Positions 9,551 through 22,125 of a stretch of 64,000 bases of DNA are shown here, one piece after another; within the stretch, counting starts at the first letter, position 1; every line of letters starts with the position of its first letter. The stretch lies in contig OX485807.1 in assembly GCA_950295325.1 (NCBI GenBank), positions 21,919,666 through 21,983,665 of the forward strand, written 5' to 3'. The notes under the pieces are model-generated. The model ran no database searches. It had not been told where the DNA came from and saw only the letters and a program-made list of their open reading frames with translations. The DNA is from Polytrichum commune (Eukaryota; Streptophyta; Polytrichopsida; Polytrichales; Polytrichaceae). Both the position numbers and the translations under genes were made by a program.

Positions 9551-11045
9551 TGTGAGCCCAAAATGGTGCCCACATGTGTTCTTAACCCTTTGAAACTATT
9601 AGAAGTTATGTTTTGATGTTTTATGATTATTCACAAAAATATAAAAAGAGTGAGGTTTGAGTAAGTTATGTTTAGACCTTAGGTTGATTAGAAGTTTAGC
9701 GGTATGAAGAAAATTCCTTAGTTAGGTGAACATAGTGTGTGGTGAACCAATGATGGCTCCTTGAGTTAAATGTTTTAATTAGGATCTATATGTTGGTTTA
9801 AGAGTTGAAGGCTTAAATGATAGGATGAGAGCTTACAAAGTAGGAAATGATCAAAAGGTTTATCTTGAGCCTTGGGGGTGTTTACCTACTCCCTTTCACC
9901 TCACTAAATAATCCCTACTCTCCCTTCTCCCTCTCCCTCTTTTCTTTGTGCTCCTTGACACCCCACATGTTATGAGTGTGGGTGTGTGAAAAGCAAGAAA
10001 GGAGCACGTGTGTGTGCAAGGTCTCAAGGTGAAGAACCAAGACTAATTAGCCTTGAAGTTAGTTGACATTTGTTAGAAATTGTCTTTGGTTTGAGGCATT
10101 TAGAGCTTAGCTCGTTGTGTTCAACTTATAGAATTTAGACTTATATCATTTAAATTTATAGTGTTTAGAATTATGATATTTAGAATTGTAGCATCTAAAT
10201 TCATGTTAGATTTAAAGCATTCAACCTTGTAGACTTTAAGGCGGAGGCCACATAGGCTAGCTGCTGGTTTAAAGTTGGAAGCAGTCAGCTTAGTTGCTGG
10301 TTTGAAGTTGGAGGCATTCGAGCTTAGCTGCTGGTTTGAAGTTGGAGACATTCGGGCTTAGCTGTTGGTTTGAAGTTGGAGGCATTCGGGCTTAGCTGCT
10401 AGTTTGAAGTTGGAGGCAGTTAGGCTTAGCGGCCGGGTTGAAGAGGGAGGCTAGTTAGGCCTAGCGGCTGGGTTAAGTAGAGCCAATTAGATTTAGCGAA
10501 TGGGTTAAGGAGGAATCTAGTTCCAACTAGTTGTGCACTCCCGAGTCTAAGCTAGATCGACAAGCTAAGTTACTACTAGTTAGTGAGGATGGTTAATTAG
10601 ACTAATTAATTAGGCTAGAGGGTTAGGCTAGTTGATTTAGTGGTTGCATTATGAGATGAAGTTGGGAAGGATTTGTGAGGGATTTGTGGAAGAGGAGGTA
10701 ATGTTAAGTTATATAAGTATTTTTCAACACTTGTATTAAAACTTATGTGCCTCATGGAATCAACACATCATAGCCTCAGCGAGGTGTCATGCACCAGTGA
10801 AGAATCGATAGTCAGAACCAAAATTGCAAAGGGGAAATCATTGAAGGCATGCGTGACAAAGACAATGGGGTGGACTCTGGAAAAAGCCAAGGATGTGTCT
10901 ATGCACGAGGTTCACACTAATAAACTGTCATGATTTGAATTAAGTTGGAAACTCATCAAGGTAGAACGTACATCCCATGTTACCACAAGTTGTTATGTTA
11001 CGCATGTGATCTCCAAACCTATTACCCGGACTAGGACGCTTAAGG
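9551..11045 (+). mobile_element. LTR-like repeat, third copy of the TGTGAGCCC family
   Basis: It begins TGTGAGCCCAAAATGGTG, matching the LTRs in element B through the first kilobase: tagaagttatgttttgatg, the TATA-proximal region, the ctccttg(a/g)caccccac box and the agccaagactaattagcc region. Beyond about 10250 it carries a private 34-bp array. The 3' part, gttgttatgttacgcatg and ggactaggacg near 10990-11045, corresponds to the LTR end in B. I cannot define an exact end or a target duplication, so the limit is approximate. No internal gag-pol is attached, which suggests a solo LTR. Confidence 0.6.
10258..10470 (+). repeat. 34-bp tandem repeat inside the LTR-like element
   Basis: About six diverged units start with ctgctggtttgaagttgga at roughly 10261, 10294, 10328, 10363, 10397 and 10431, each ending near cttag. 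The array is absent from the two related LTRs in element B, so it expanded in this copy or subfamily. Confidence 0.8.
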
Positions 11046-11049
11046 GTGG

Positions 11050-11855
11050 TAGGTTTGGCCTTACAATGGAGGAGCTGCAATTTGTGGTCCACATTTCCAT
11101 CAACTAAGGTGTTGGGTTAGTGACAAATTTTTGATGTTTGTCACAGATTTGTGGTATTTGTCCGCATGAAGACCTTTGATTATTGGGTGCAAGATGCTAG
11201 TAGGTGTGGCCATGTGTCTACATAGTGGGAGCATAGATCACAAAGTGTACTGAAGACGGGAGGGCAATCCTTGGGTCACAACATGTATTTCATGTATTTG
11301 CTCATGTATTGGCAAATTCCATATTTTATGGTTTGTGAGAATAGGGGATGAGAGATGAAGGAGTGGTTCCCGAGGGTATTGGAAAGGAAATGGTCCAAGT
11401 GGTGTGTGTTTGTGTACGTTGGGATGAAAGGAGATTTTTTGTTTAAGTCAGTTCAAGTTTATAAATGGTAGGTGTGTATCCATGTTGCAAATGGAGTATG
11501 TACATAATGCTACATAGGAAGGAGGGAAGCTAAAACATGAGTGATGAGTGATGAGTGATGAGTGATGAGCGGTGAGCATTGAGCAGTGGGCAGTAAGCGG
11601 TAACACATGAGCGATGATGCCACATTTAGTAACTTGGCACAATTTTAGGGTATATACTCTAAAATTGGCACTTGTATTTTTGCAATCTAGGGATCATAAA
11701 GTACTCACATTTTGATTGAACAAGAGTGAAAGGAGCCTATTACCATGGATACTTTTAAATCATCAGTCCATTGTTGATTTTTATTATAATCATCCACACT
11801 TATACATGTCACTTACTAAAATTATCAAACATGCGGTTGAATACAACACTCGGAA
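11050..11855. other. No gene; heptamer minisatellite
   Basis: The only structure is a tgagtga heptamer repeat at about 11538-11570, which grades into related gagc(a/g)gtg words. The rest is AT-rich DNA with no domain or repeat partner visible. Confidence 0.5.
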
Positions 11856-11857
11856 AA

Positions 11858-12364
11858 TTACTCACACTCTACAACACTTGCAAGTTTAAGAAGTTGCATG
11901 ACCTCATTGTAGGAGTATGTTGGAGCGTGAATGAACTTTTCACTATCATAATCCACCTTGCACAAAAATCTAAACACATAACAAAGATGTTTGCAATACA
12001 CCCATCTCTCTTTCTTTCCCAAAGACTGAGATGACATTTTCGTAAAGTCGGAGCATGTGCATTGCGGCATGTCGCCAATTATGACACAATATGTGATGTC
12101 CTCCTTGGAGACGGTGTTGATTAGAACTCCAAATATTGGATATGAAACAACAGTTACTCCAACCATATAATAACCGTCCATGAGTCCGATGCTCTCCCAT
12201 TTGTTTTTATGATTTGCCGTCAGTGTTGCTAGATTGAGACGCACTGTCCTTCCAAACCTAGAAGTTGGATGGGCATCCGGGTTTAGTGGTACACGGAAAT
12301 CCGTTTGAGGGATTCGGAGCATCGCAATTGGAGAAAGCCTATGGCGAGGAGAGAGAGCCTCCAT
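11858..12364 (-). CDS. SWIM-type zinc-finger protein fragment
   Basis: This 168-codon frame starts at a genuine ATG (12362-12364). It contains a SWIM signature, CxC at residues 102-104 and CxH at residues 124-126, followed by CYVFRFL. SWIM fingers bind DNA or protein and occur in MULE/FAR1 transposase-related proteins and in ubiquitin-linked factors. Residues 51-100 (WESIGLMDGYYMVG, VTVVSYPIFGV) look like the strand-rich region that usually precedes the finger. The N-terminal 50 residues have no motif. No catalytic transposase domain is linked. It could be a domesticated or decayed piece of a larger SWIM protein, and the intact frame is notable in this decayed region. No TATA box or intron signals were established. 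Confidence 0.5.
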   Translation of the reverse strand: MEALSPRHRLSPIAMLRIPQTDFRVPLNPDAHPTSRFGRTVRLNLATLTANHKNKWESIGLMDGYYMVGVTVVSYPIFGVLINTVSKEDITYCVIIGDMPQCTCSDFTKMSSQSLGKKERWVYCKHLCYVFRFLCKVDYDSEKFIHAPTYSYNEVMQLLKLASVVECE

Positions 12365-12369
12365 TTTCT

Positions 12370-14130
12370 ACAATTGGAACCCAACGTCATTTAGTGCCAA
12401 TACCTTCTGCCTTGAGATATTGGTACCTATCTTCATAGGCTATGTGTTGGGTACTACAAGCTAGTCTAGCACACACTTATTTTTGTTGCCACTTACACAA
12501 TGCTTGATGTTATTAAGGCAAAATAAAAACTCATATTTTTTTTCAATCCCTTGTACGTGAGAGCATGGGTGTCATGTTTGTCAATTCCGACTTTGGCATT
12601 CCACAAAGTCCCTATATTAGCTTGTATCGTTCAACATCTTTTGGTATATATATATATATATATCATGGATACTTAAAATTAAAATAACATTGGAAAATAC
12701 ATAGTGACGATGCACTTACAATAATCAAATGACCACGTTATTGCCTATAACAAAAGTGCCAGAACCCCAACAACACGGAGAGGTCGAGAATGCCTTCTTT
12801 TGTGGCAGCTCTAGATGATAACCACCATGAACGAATGACAAGATGTTTAGTTTTGGTTTCGTAATTTTTTTTTTTTTTGCATCTTTGTAATCCTTACATA
12901 GTTGTTTGTGTTAAAACTATAAAGATGCCTTTATGTAATTATGCAGCACCTTCTCCAAGCTCTGCGCAAATAGAATTGTATGCCATGAAACCCTTGAAGT
13001 TCATTTCTGACACTCCATTCTCTGCCATGACGGAACTTAAGTTTTCCCAGAAGAGAGTCTGAGATATGTCATATTCATTGCATGTCACAACACACAATGG
13101 TCAACACCTTGTAGTATTTGCTATTGTATATATAACACGCAAGGGTGGTGTAGTCCTTCAGACGTTTGACGTGGTCAAACATTATTCATGAATGCTCCAT
13201 ATTTCCTCCCACATGCATACGCTTAACAAAATCCACATTACCCCCCGGAAGATCTACTGACATTGTGAAGACAACTACTGCTCTTTGGACTGCCCCAGGA
13301 ATCTACTGCCATAGATGAACTTGCGAAGTGATGTCCTTCACCAATTGATGGAGATTCTAAGAGGTAGTTTTCTAAGAATTGTTTACTCGCTGCCATTATT
13401 ATAATTAAGTGTTTGGCAATGGGTGTTTTCATGACCTCATTAGCAACGCATTGGTAAGTCATGTCAAGTGACTTACAACATGTACCATTTGACACAAGGT
13501 GTTCATGAACACCAAGTTACATACAAGCCCCTGACATCCAAACAAATGTGGAGTAGACATATATTATGCAAGCATGATACAACGCAATACACACTAGTGT
13601 GGAACGACACAACTTACATGTCAATCATAATTATTTTGGGACAAAATCTCCTACAGAATATGAGATAGGAGTCGATCCAATCCATTTGGTGCAATTGTGG
13701 ACACCTCCATTGCGATACATATAATTAATATATTTTTGCGCACTGCAAATGAATGGCACGAGAAGAACATCTAAAGGAGAGTCCAAAATAATTTTGGATA
13801 TTTGTTGTTTGTGGTGTACACCAAGGATGTCCGTTGCACATCTTATCCATGCCATCTATGAAACGGAGATACGTACAAAGAACACTTATACTTATTGGGG
13901 CAAAATAAATAAAATATTATTATAAAAAAATGGTGACAAATACTTTACATCACATAGATCTCTACTATCAATATCAATTATGATAAGATCAAATTTAAAC
14001 CTCATCCTATACTTTGTCAATTTTAATGCATCAACAATATTCAAATATCAAGATTTTAAAGAAGGATGAAGAGGTGGACATTAAGATGAAGATCCATGGC
14101 GAGCCAAGTTCATGTACGACCGATTGTAAG
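12370..14130. other. No recognisable gene
   Basis: AT-rich DNA with a (ta)n microsatellite at about 12647-12663 and a T run near 12870. Short open frames have no recognisable content. Confidence 0.4.
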
Positions 14131-14134
14131 GAAT

Positions 14135-14611
14135 TTAATCAATAGAATCCAAAACTAGAGTTAGAGTCCCAATTCTACAAGGACATGATGATGTATCAGA
14201 AAATTCAGCAACATGACAAACATCATCATCTGAATCCAACATCACAAGAACATTATCATCATTTGGTTTTATCTTTATTGTAGCCACACTAGGTAGATAC
14301 ATTGTAGATGTGCCAAACTCATTTGTTGACACAATAGTGGACACTTGCATCTGAGAATCACAAAGAGCTATAACTTTAAATGATTCTAGACCCAAAATCC
14401 AAGCATGGCCATCTTCACACATGTTCTTGTGAATCAATATTATTTCCAAGATATCATTGTCCAAGGAATACATATCTTGCTATATTTACATGGTTCCTAT
14501 CCTAAGATTGAACCTTGAACTAAGTAAATCTGTTGAGACACTCACATAACCATCATCCTCAAGAGGCAAAGTAGAGGGCACAAATGATCCATAAGCTTTA
14601 ATTGTAGCCAT
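14135..14611 (-). pseudogene. Hypothetical protein gene interrupted by two stops
   Basis: Reading minus from the ATG at 14609-14611, the frame encodes MATIKAYGSFVPSTLPLEDD, then meets TAA and TAG two codons apart. It continues open in the same frame through MYSLDNDILEII, GHAWILGLESFKVIALCDSQ and an acidic stretch (MLDSDDDV) to a stop at 14135. I do not recognise the family. The amino acid usage is not the low-complexity pattern of AT-rich noise, which suggests a real gene remnant of about 158 codons. The 10-base stretch holding the stops starts with GT and ends with AG, but it is far too short to be a plant intron. Confidence 0.4.
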
Positions 14612-15770
14612 TTAAAAGAACAAAAAACAACACGCGTTGGAATGTATGGATGAGACACTATTTGTATTGGCAGTATGAGGCCAATTTACTTGAATTAAAA
14701 TATGATTACTATATAAATTGATAGAACGCGTATATAACAAGAAAATATCAACGCAATAAAATCCAATGTCTTATTCTATAAGTGTCTATTAAACACAAAG
14801 ATTGGATTAACGTCGTTATTAGCATGATAGTTATTATAAAGGCTTGTGTAACAAACTATAAATGCCAAGAAAATGATTCTAAATATCCAACAACTATGAG
14901 GGTAATAAAATTCAAGCATTAATATAGAAAAAAAGAAGAAAAAGAACAATTGGCAAGTCTCCATATAAAAATAAAAATAAAAATAAAAATAAATGATTAT
15001 AATGGATGCCCAAAAAACAGTGGAGGAAAATTTCCAACCCTAATCCTAACCATTGGATTAAATGCTACAAGCCTCCCCCCTCCCCTTGAATTTGATTCTT
15101 AAGTTTTTTGCTTATAATTATCTTTTGGATTATACATCACCAAAATTAAAATAAAATTGTACGATGTCAATATATTTTGAAATAAGTACTATAATCAATA
15201 TAAGAGAACTAGATGACAATAAGATTTAATACGCATCTGTTGGAGTATGTATCTAACTTCATGTGAGTATTATAGAGAGTGGGTTGTGTAGCATTTAGAT
15301 TTTACAATAAGAAATCTAAGATGTTGAATACCATGAAACTAATACACAATTGGATAGTAGACGAAAAAAACGGAGATGATTGTATTTTATGACAAAAATA
15401 GTTTGAAAATGAGCAAGTAGTATGAGAAAAAATTCCACATTGTAGTGCATAAATATATTGACAATTTAGCAGAGACACAGAGTTTAAAGTTGAATGATGT
15501 AGACCAAGAAAATTAAGGAGGCAAAAATAAGAGATTGATACAAATGTATCCAACAACAATGCAGAGTAATTTGAAGTTCAAGAAGAGGAGGAAAAAGAAT
15601 AAACCGAATACAACAAGATGTCTGAAGAAGATAAAAAAAACTCCGAGCATGAATACAAAGAAAATGAAGCTGGAGATGAAATCCATATCATAAGTATTCA
15701 TCGTAAAACTTCTTATGTTTTAAGCAAATCATAAAGATACAAATTATAGCAAATATTTGTGAAAATGCAA
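14612..15770. other. No recognisable gene
   Basis: Very AT-rich DNA with an (aaaata)n run near 14966-14990. Long hydrophobic minus-strand frames at 15302-15873 arise from base composition and have no recognisable domain. Confidence 0.4.
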
Positions 15771-15775
15771 GGCTT

Positions 15776-15960
15776 ACTAGCAGCACTGCTAATATTTCTG
15801 AGGGTACAAAATGAAAAATACTTGTAAGAGGGCAATGACTATTGGCGGCACTGCCAATACCCTTTGGATGCAAAACTAAAATTATTCATGCGAGCATTAG
15901 GGATATTGGTGGTGCTACCAATATCTTTAGGATACGAAACAAAAAATAGTTGTAAAAGTG
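15776..15960. repeat. Three-unit ~65-bp array, each unit with a short hairpin
   Basis: Three related units each contain a perfect or near-perfect palindrome: tagcagcactgcta at 15778-15791, attggcggcactgccaat at 15841-15858 and atattggtggtgctaccaat starting at 15903. The intervening sequence also repeats (gatgcaaaac / gatacgaaac / gtacaaaatg). The stem pair GGC/GCC in unit 2 is GGT/ACC in unit 3, a paired change that keeps the stem. Confidence 0.65.
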
Positions 15961-16458
15961 TCAATACCCGTCATTCAAATAATTTTGTCATTCAAATGAA
16001 TTTATTTATTTAATAAGATTTATTTGTGAAAATTTTATGTATAGAATATAAAAAATCCTAAGTTCATATTTTTATATTGTTGAACCTTGAGAGGAGCGAC
16101 AAGCCGAAGAGAGGTAAATCATATTAAAACACACGAATTGTTGTAGGCTTCTATACATCAATGTGAATTTTGGGAAAATTTCCAGAGTCTACTGTTTGTT
16201 TTGGACTTAAATTTGTAATTTAATGTACAACCTTGATACATTGCAAAAGTTATCTTTTGTGATGCAAATTTCGGTTAGGCAACTTTGTGACAATTCAAGA
16301 ATTTGATAAAAAAAATTATATGAAATAAATTGGATCATATTCAATTTTGTTTAATTCTACCTCTTCTTCATACAATTTTTTTTTGCATATGACTTGGTCT
16401 TCTAGTGTTAGAAAATTGTTAAACTTCTATATGTGACATATTTTTGGTCTTAAGTTGA

Positions 16459-17111
16459 TTGAAATGGATTGAGAGTTTCTTATTTTATAAAATTGCCTTG
16501 AAATTTTTGTTAGAGATGGAAACTAACAATTTCATAAATTATTTGATTCTTAATAGCAACTTGTGGAATGAGTTATTGGAATTCAATGTTAATGCAACTT
16601 CTAATCATAAAAAAATGCATTCTATCTTAAGTAATCATATGTTTAATTCAAAATTATTATTATTTATTATTTCAACCACCTTCAAAATCAAAATTCTTTA
16701 TTCTTTTATGCCTTTTTCAATGCTTTTGGTTTGACCGAATTTAATGTCAGATGTTCAAAAATTAAAGCAAAAATTTATTCATGAATATAGATCTAGAAGT
16801 GCAGTATTTTATGTTGAAATGGTCAACAAGCATATGAAATTTGAAGATGTCACCTCAAAGAATCCTTGGAATATGCACTAGAAAAATGCAAGTACAGAGT
16901 TTGATGAATATTCGAAAAAACACGATGATCTCAACAAATTTATGGACAAGATGTTTTGAATTTGGAATAGAAATCATCATCTGTAAGCGTGGAGGTCTAT
17001 TATCGATAAGGTTTATTCTGGAGAGGAAAATTGTCACATTTCAATGGACTCTATATTGTTGAATTCATCCCCCTATATTGTTGTGTCATTCAATGCAATA
17101 CATGACCTCAA
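16459..17111 (+). pseudogene. Decayed coding sequence, family not recognised
   Basis: Broken frames on the plus strand have protein-like composition, for example LKQKFIHEYRSRSAVFYVEM, FEDVTSKNPWNM, FDEYSKKHDDLNKFMDKMF and IIDKVYSGEENCHISMDSIL, separated by stop codons. The order is collinear and the frame changes little, which fits a decayed gene rather than noise. An upstream piece at 16459-16734 encodes ETNNFINYLILNSNLWNELL. No family could be assigned. A transposon-encoded protein is the most likely source given the neighbourhood. Confidence 0.3.
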
Positions 17112-17114
17112 CAT

Positions 17115-18955
17115 GTAAGTTTCTTATATATATATATATATACATGTAATCTGTCAATTTTTTCTTATGTTTTGAATTCTTATTGTATGCTCTGTATTTA
17201 GTTTTTTTTTGTTTTAATTACTTTCATCCTTTATTGCTTGCTTCCTTGGATATTGGCTACATGCTACTATCATAGTCAAATAAAGGGCCGATTGCTACTG
17301 TAGTAGTTGACTTTGTGATGATAACATAAGAAAACACCCTATGGTAACTATTTTTTTTACCATAGTAATATTTGTTGGTTGTCACACCTAGACGTGACAA
17401 CTAGAGGTCGCATCATGTCCATTTGCAAATCCCTGCTCATGGGCTCAATTGAGTATTTTTTTCTTTGGATTATGGCTAAATTACTGTGTTTTTTCTTTGT
17501 TTGCTTGGTGCAATTATTGAATTAGATGCTATGGATGAAATGGTCATTGACTCTTCCATTGGAAAATGGAAGTGGGTTTTATATGTTATAAATATTTATT
17601 CAATGCAAAATTTATATTTTATATATGTAGTGGAGACATTTATTACATTACATTGAAAAGCTTAGTGTCCATTTTCTACCTTGCCGTTAGTACATATACA
17701 TTTGTTTTTCTCTATAACTTCTCATATATATAGGGTTTAATTTCATAACTACCTATACACGTCATGTATGTTTCCAATGAAGAGCCCACCCCCGGGTGTC
17801 TATATGACCTTATGTGCCAACTATTTATGAATTGGACATGGTGGAAAATCACGTCAAAATATCTAGTTACAAAGTTATGTCAAGGTGTCAACCTACCAAG
17901 TTGAACCACTAAGTAGGTAGTTGTTATGAAGTATGTAAGGGTGGTCATAGAGCCTTTTGGCTCTCTTAGTTCAATGTTGCGAAGATTGCTCAGTAAGTGT
18001 ATGTGTGTATGTTTGTGAATTGTAGATCTAGTTATGTAGCACCTTTGGAGATATGTGGCAGTAAGGACGAATGGCAATCCTTGGGAAAGAAGTAGTGCAA
18101 TGTTTAGCAAGGGATTTAAATAATAGACTTACTGTTGGTATCATCTTATTGTTGATCTTCTTGTAAGATGACATATTTTTTAGGGTTGAAAAGGCTAAGG
18201 TGTCCAATATGTTAGTGAACAATTTGTATTGTAATACCTAGAGATGCATTAGGAAGTAGTTAGTGTGTGTGCTCGAACGTGACGCTCAAATTAAGAGGCC
18301 AAATTTGGACTATGTTTGCAAAAACCACCTTCAAAAGTTGGTAGATCTAGCTAAAAACTTTAGTTTGTCGCCTATGTGGAAGTGTTTAGAATGACCTGCA
18401 AAGTATACTGTGGATTTGGCCTCTCTAACCAACTTTTAGAGACTTAACACTCAATACTATTATTCTTCAATAAAGATAACTAAATCCTTTGCGCAAGGTT
18501 GACAATTGGCCATCAGTAAGATGAGGTTAATAGAAGGAAGGTCCGAGCCTTCCAGAGGTGGAAGTCGGTAATGAAATATGAGTGAAGGTGAAGTTGAATG
18601 TATCTTTAAAGTGGACACCTCAAGTAGTAAGGGTGAGCCTCTTTATTGCCGCAACTCTAGCAAGTGTCACAAATGCTAACTCACACATCACACACACACG
18701 CATGGTTTTCAATACTGCAGACCTCTAAACTCATGGCTTGGTAACTAACCCTCCTACAGATATATTCGGGACTCTCCCTTTAGTAAATAGCCAATGGTTA
18801 GTTATAAAATTTCATCCATGCAAGTCCAATCTTGAGTCCATCATCGTGTTGCTGAAGCAACACAACAATAACCCAAGGCATACTTGGCAACTATACCCCT
18901 ACAATGGGCCAACGCTCATAGAGGCCTTGCCGTTCGGCCTCAAGTTGGGTCTGTC
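17115..18955. other. No recognisable gene
   Basis: AT-rich DNA with a (ta)n run near 17128-17142. One interleaved pair of short inverted repeats at 18294-18437 is reported in the findings. Confidence 0.4.
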
Positions 18956-18959
18956 GACA

Positions 18960-20170
18960 ATGCTGTCGTGATGTGGGCGGTCTATTAGTTAGAATTTAGA
19001 TATTTTATTTGTTTTCGTTATTTTTAAGTTGATCTTAGTCGGGTAAAAACCGGTCTTAAGTTGAAGACCGGATGAATTGGTAGATGGATGTGGTAGGTAG
19101 GATTGGATTTACCGGCGGGCCAATAGCTAACCACCTAGGAGTTCTAGAAGGTTTTTACTTTAAATTCCTATTGGCTTGCCGGATTAGCCTTTAGCCATAT
19201 CTTTCCTATTTCTAGCGGGATTAAGGTTCTAGAAACCTTTAACCCCATATTTTTCCTATTTCTAATAGGATAAGGGTTCTAGAAACCTTTAACCCCAAAG
19301 GTCATCCATTAGCAAGCCACTTGGAGGGGTTTTAGAGGATCTTACCTCGATGGTTTCCTATTGGCCGAAGGGGGGCAAGGTGGAAGACTATTTAAGGGGT
19401 GTTAGAAGGGTGTTTAGGGGGGACCATTAGTATTTTGAAGTTGATACTTGTGTAGGATCGAGGGAGCTTAGAGCATTTTGAGAGGAATAAGTGCTTAGGA
19501 GGCTCATCTATACAAAAGGGTGTGGAAGTGTGGCATTTAGAGTGACTAGATTGCACTAGGAGCACTACTTGTTGAGTTTATTGGTTATGAACTTTAGCAG
19601 AACTTTATAGTGAAATATTTGTCAATTATGGATGATCAGAGTGTTTAATGGATATGAAAATTTGAGGGATTGTTTATTATGAGTTATGGAAGTTGTGGTA
19701 AAAATTTGAGAGCTTCAGTCATTGGCATAAAAAAGTTATTAAGAGTTGAAGGGAAGGGTGTTTAGGAACAAAGCCAACAAAACTAGCAAGGTTTGAAAAT
19801 ATGTATCTTTTAGAGGGTTATAGATATTGATACCAAAATTTGACACCACCTTCTGAACTTACACATCTATCTTGTGTTAAAATTTGAAATTTATTGGACA
19901 TAAGAGTAGAAAGTTATTAAGGTTTTAGTGACCGGGTGTTTTATCACAACATTCATGCTAGGTAGTTAGAGTTAGAATATAATGCATAACTCTTGCATAT
20001 GAATTCTGATTGTGCTCAAATTTGGTGGAAATATTTTAGATAAGGTACTTAATATGTATACCAAATTTCACTTGAAGAAGATGAGTTGGTTTTGAGTTAT
20101 ACTATTATGAAGTTTAGATGGACCGCATTGAGAAAGATTTACATCAAGAGTGTAGGAGAAGGAAAGCTAC
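18960..20170 (+). repeat. LTR-like non-coding repeat debris
   Basis: The stretch begins TGTCGTGATGTGGGCGG after a GC-richer region and has LTR-like organisation: no open frame, a tatttaagg box near 19390, an internal ~50-bp direct duplication at 19200-19300 (cctatttcta..ggttctagaaacctttaaccc twice) and an AT-rich 3' half. No terminal CA, target duplication or PBS was identified, so the LTR call is tentative. Confidence 0.3.
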
Positions 20171-20199
20171 TATATTTTTTTTAAACACTACCAGAAAAT

Positions 20200-21890
20200 A
20201 GAAGCCCGGCGCTTACCGGATAGTACACATTTTCCATGACAACGCCACCTCAACATATAAGCCCGTACGACTTTGGACATGGCCCCTATCCACTGTTAGG
20301 TAATTTTTTGGTCTCTCACCTAAGAGTGTGGGCAATTAGACATTTTCCCTTAGCGGTTGGAGGTGCAGTCCCCCAACAGCTTCATACCTCCATAACTTCA
20401 TTCTTTGGTCTCTTAATGTAACAAACAACCACTTCATTGACATCTTCTTTTTGCGTAGATGCCGATAGACTCCTCACTTACCCCATTCGGGCAAGTATTT
20501 GCGGGAGTCATGGCTCTTCTAACCTCTGCAGCCTTGGACCCCACTCCCAAGTCATTGTTGTCCCACCACATTGCCCCTTGGAGTGTTGGGCGTTGTCCCT
20601 TGGCATCGCCCAATTCAAATTGTCATATTTCTTAGCTCATACCTTCGATGGAGGTGTTCTTGAGCATTCTAAAATCGGGACACCATAAACTACCCAATGC
20701 TTATGGCCTTACTCTAGTTTATGACTCGTAGTCTCTGTGGGTGGGAGGTGTTCTCAACACCCGGGGCCCTCACCCAAACTAGGATCACTTGGGCCCTCTC
20801 AGCTATGGCGCCACAAGTCCTATGTGTCACTCCGGGGTCCCCCTTGTACCCATGATATTGCAGACAATCCTCATGTAGAGTTGCGTGACATTCCTTGTTT
20901 TGCGCCTCACCGTACATCCGGTTAACTCAATGTAGCATTCCTCACCATTCATTTGATTTGGATACTTATTCCAAGGACTTAGTTCTGCCACCCTTCATCC
21001 AAATTTTTTTCATTCATTGATGATTTTGTAGTGTCAAAAGATAGACGTCACATATTATCCTACATCGTTGAGGCCAATTCTACTAACTTAAAGGTTAGAT
21101 TGAATTAACAATTTGTGAAGTAAACTTGCTTCCAACCGTTCAACCGTCTTGGCATTTTGTGACCTCAAATTGCCTAAACTTAGCATTTTGATTTCATGCC
21201 ATTGTCAGTGACCAAGTCATTCTTTTATCCATCTTTTAATCTTCTTGTAATATACGTTGACTTTAGTTTAGTCTTTTCTAAACAACCTACCAATAATGCT
21301 TTCGTATCCATTGTTTAGGCTCTCATCTATCTAAATTAATTTTCATACCTAAAATCATCATAACTCCTTCTTTACCTTGAATTCTTACAATAAAAACTTA
21401 ATCAACCAAAGAGTCAAATAAATCTTTCACACCATGCTTAATTTTTTTTGCGTACACTTACCTAAACTTCCTACTTCTAGTCTTAACCAGACTTTGAGGA
21501 GTGGTTCTTCTTTGCTAATATATTCTCTCCTATCCTTCTTTGTTATTATTTTCTTTTGCTACTAGCTCTTATCCTTACTTATTGATTTCTACTTTCCTAG
21601 TTAATATAAAAGGTCACTTCTATTTACTGTTGACATAGTGCTTATATTTTCAAATGTATTTCGTGCCTCATTGATCATGTGTTACTACTCACCGTTCATA
21701 TGATAGCATAACCCCCTCTACAGTCAACAATCTTTTTGCATCTCTCTTACTTGATTAAGTCTTGAACCAACCTTGGCACATCCATATATGCCAAGAACAT
21801 TGTTTTCACACCGTCAATGTAGTGATTTGATCCGCTTTTCTCACACATACAACGGTATATATTGTGGACCACACTATTGAGCTTCGTTCC
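20200..21890. other. No recognisable gene
   Basis: The 20200-20930 part is richer in GC, with short frames on both strands lacking any motif. The 20940-21890 part is AT-rich and featureless. Confidence 0.4.
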
Positions 21891-21899
21891 ACATCAATA

Positions 21900-22125
21900 A
21901 ATAAATAAAGGATAATATTGTAGGTTCACACTATTCACCAACCCGCGATACTGAACACTAGAGGCCCATGTTGTAGGTTAGGATATTTCTATTCGATCGA
22001 AACAATTTGCAATGCAATGATCTACATTTGACAAGGAATACGATGTCCTTAAAGCAAACAAATGTTTAGTAAACCTTCAGAAAACACCTCCATTCGAGTC
22101 AAATGACGATATCTCCCTTCAAATC
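21900..22125 (+). repeat. Dispersed repeat R4, copy 2
   Basis: The direct partner of 9100-9340, diverged, with the shared closing words aaaacacctcc and caaatgacgat. No coding capacity. Confidence 0.45.
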
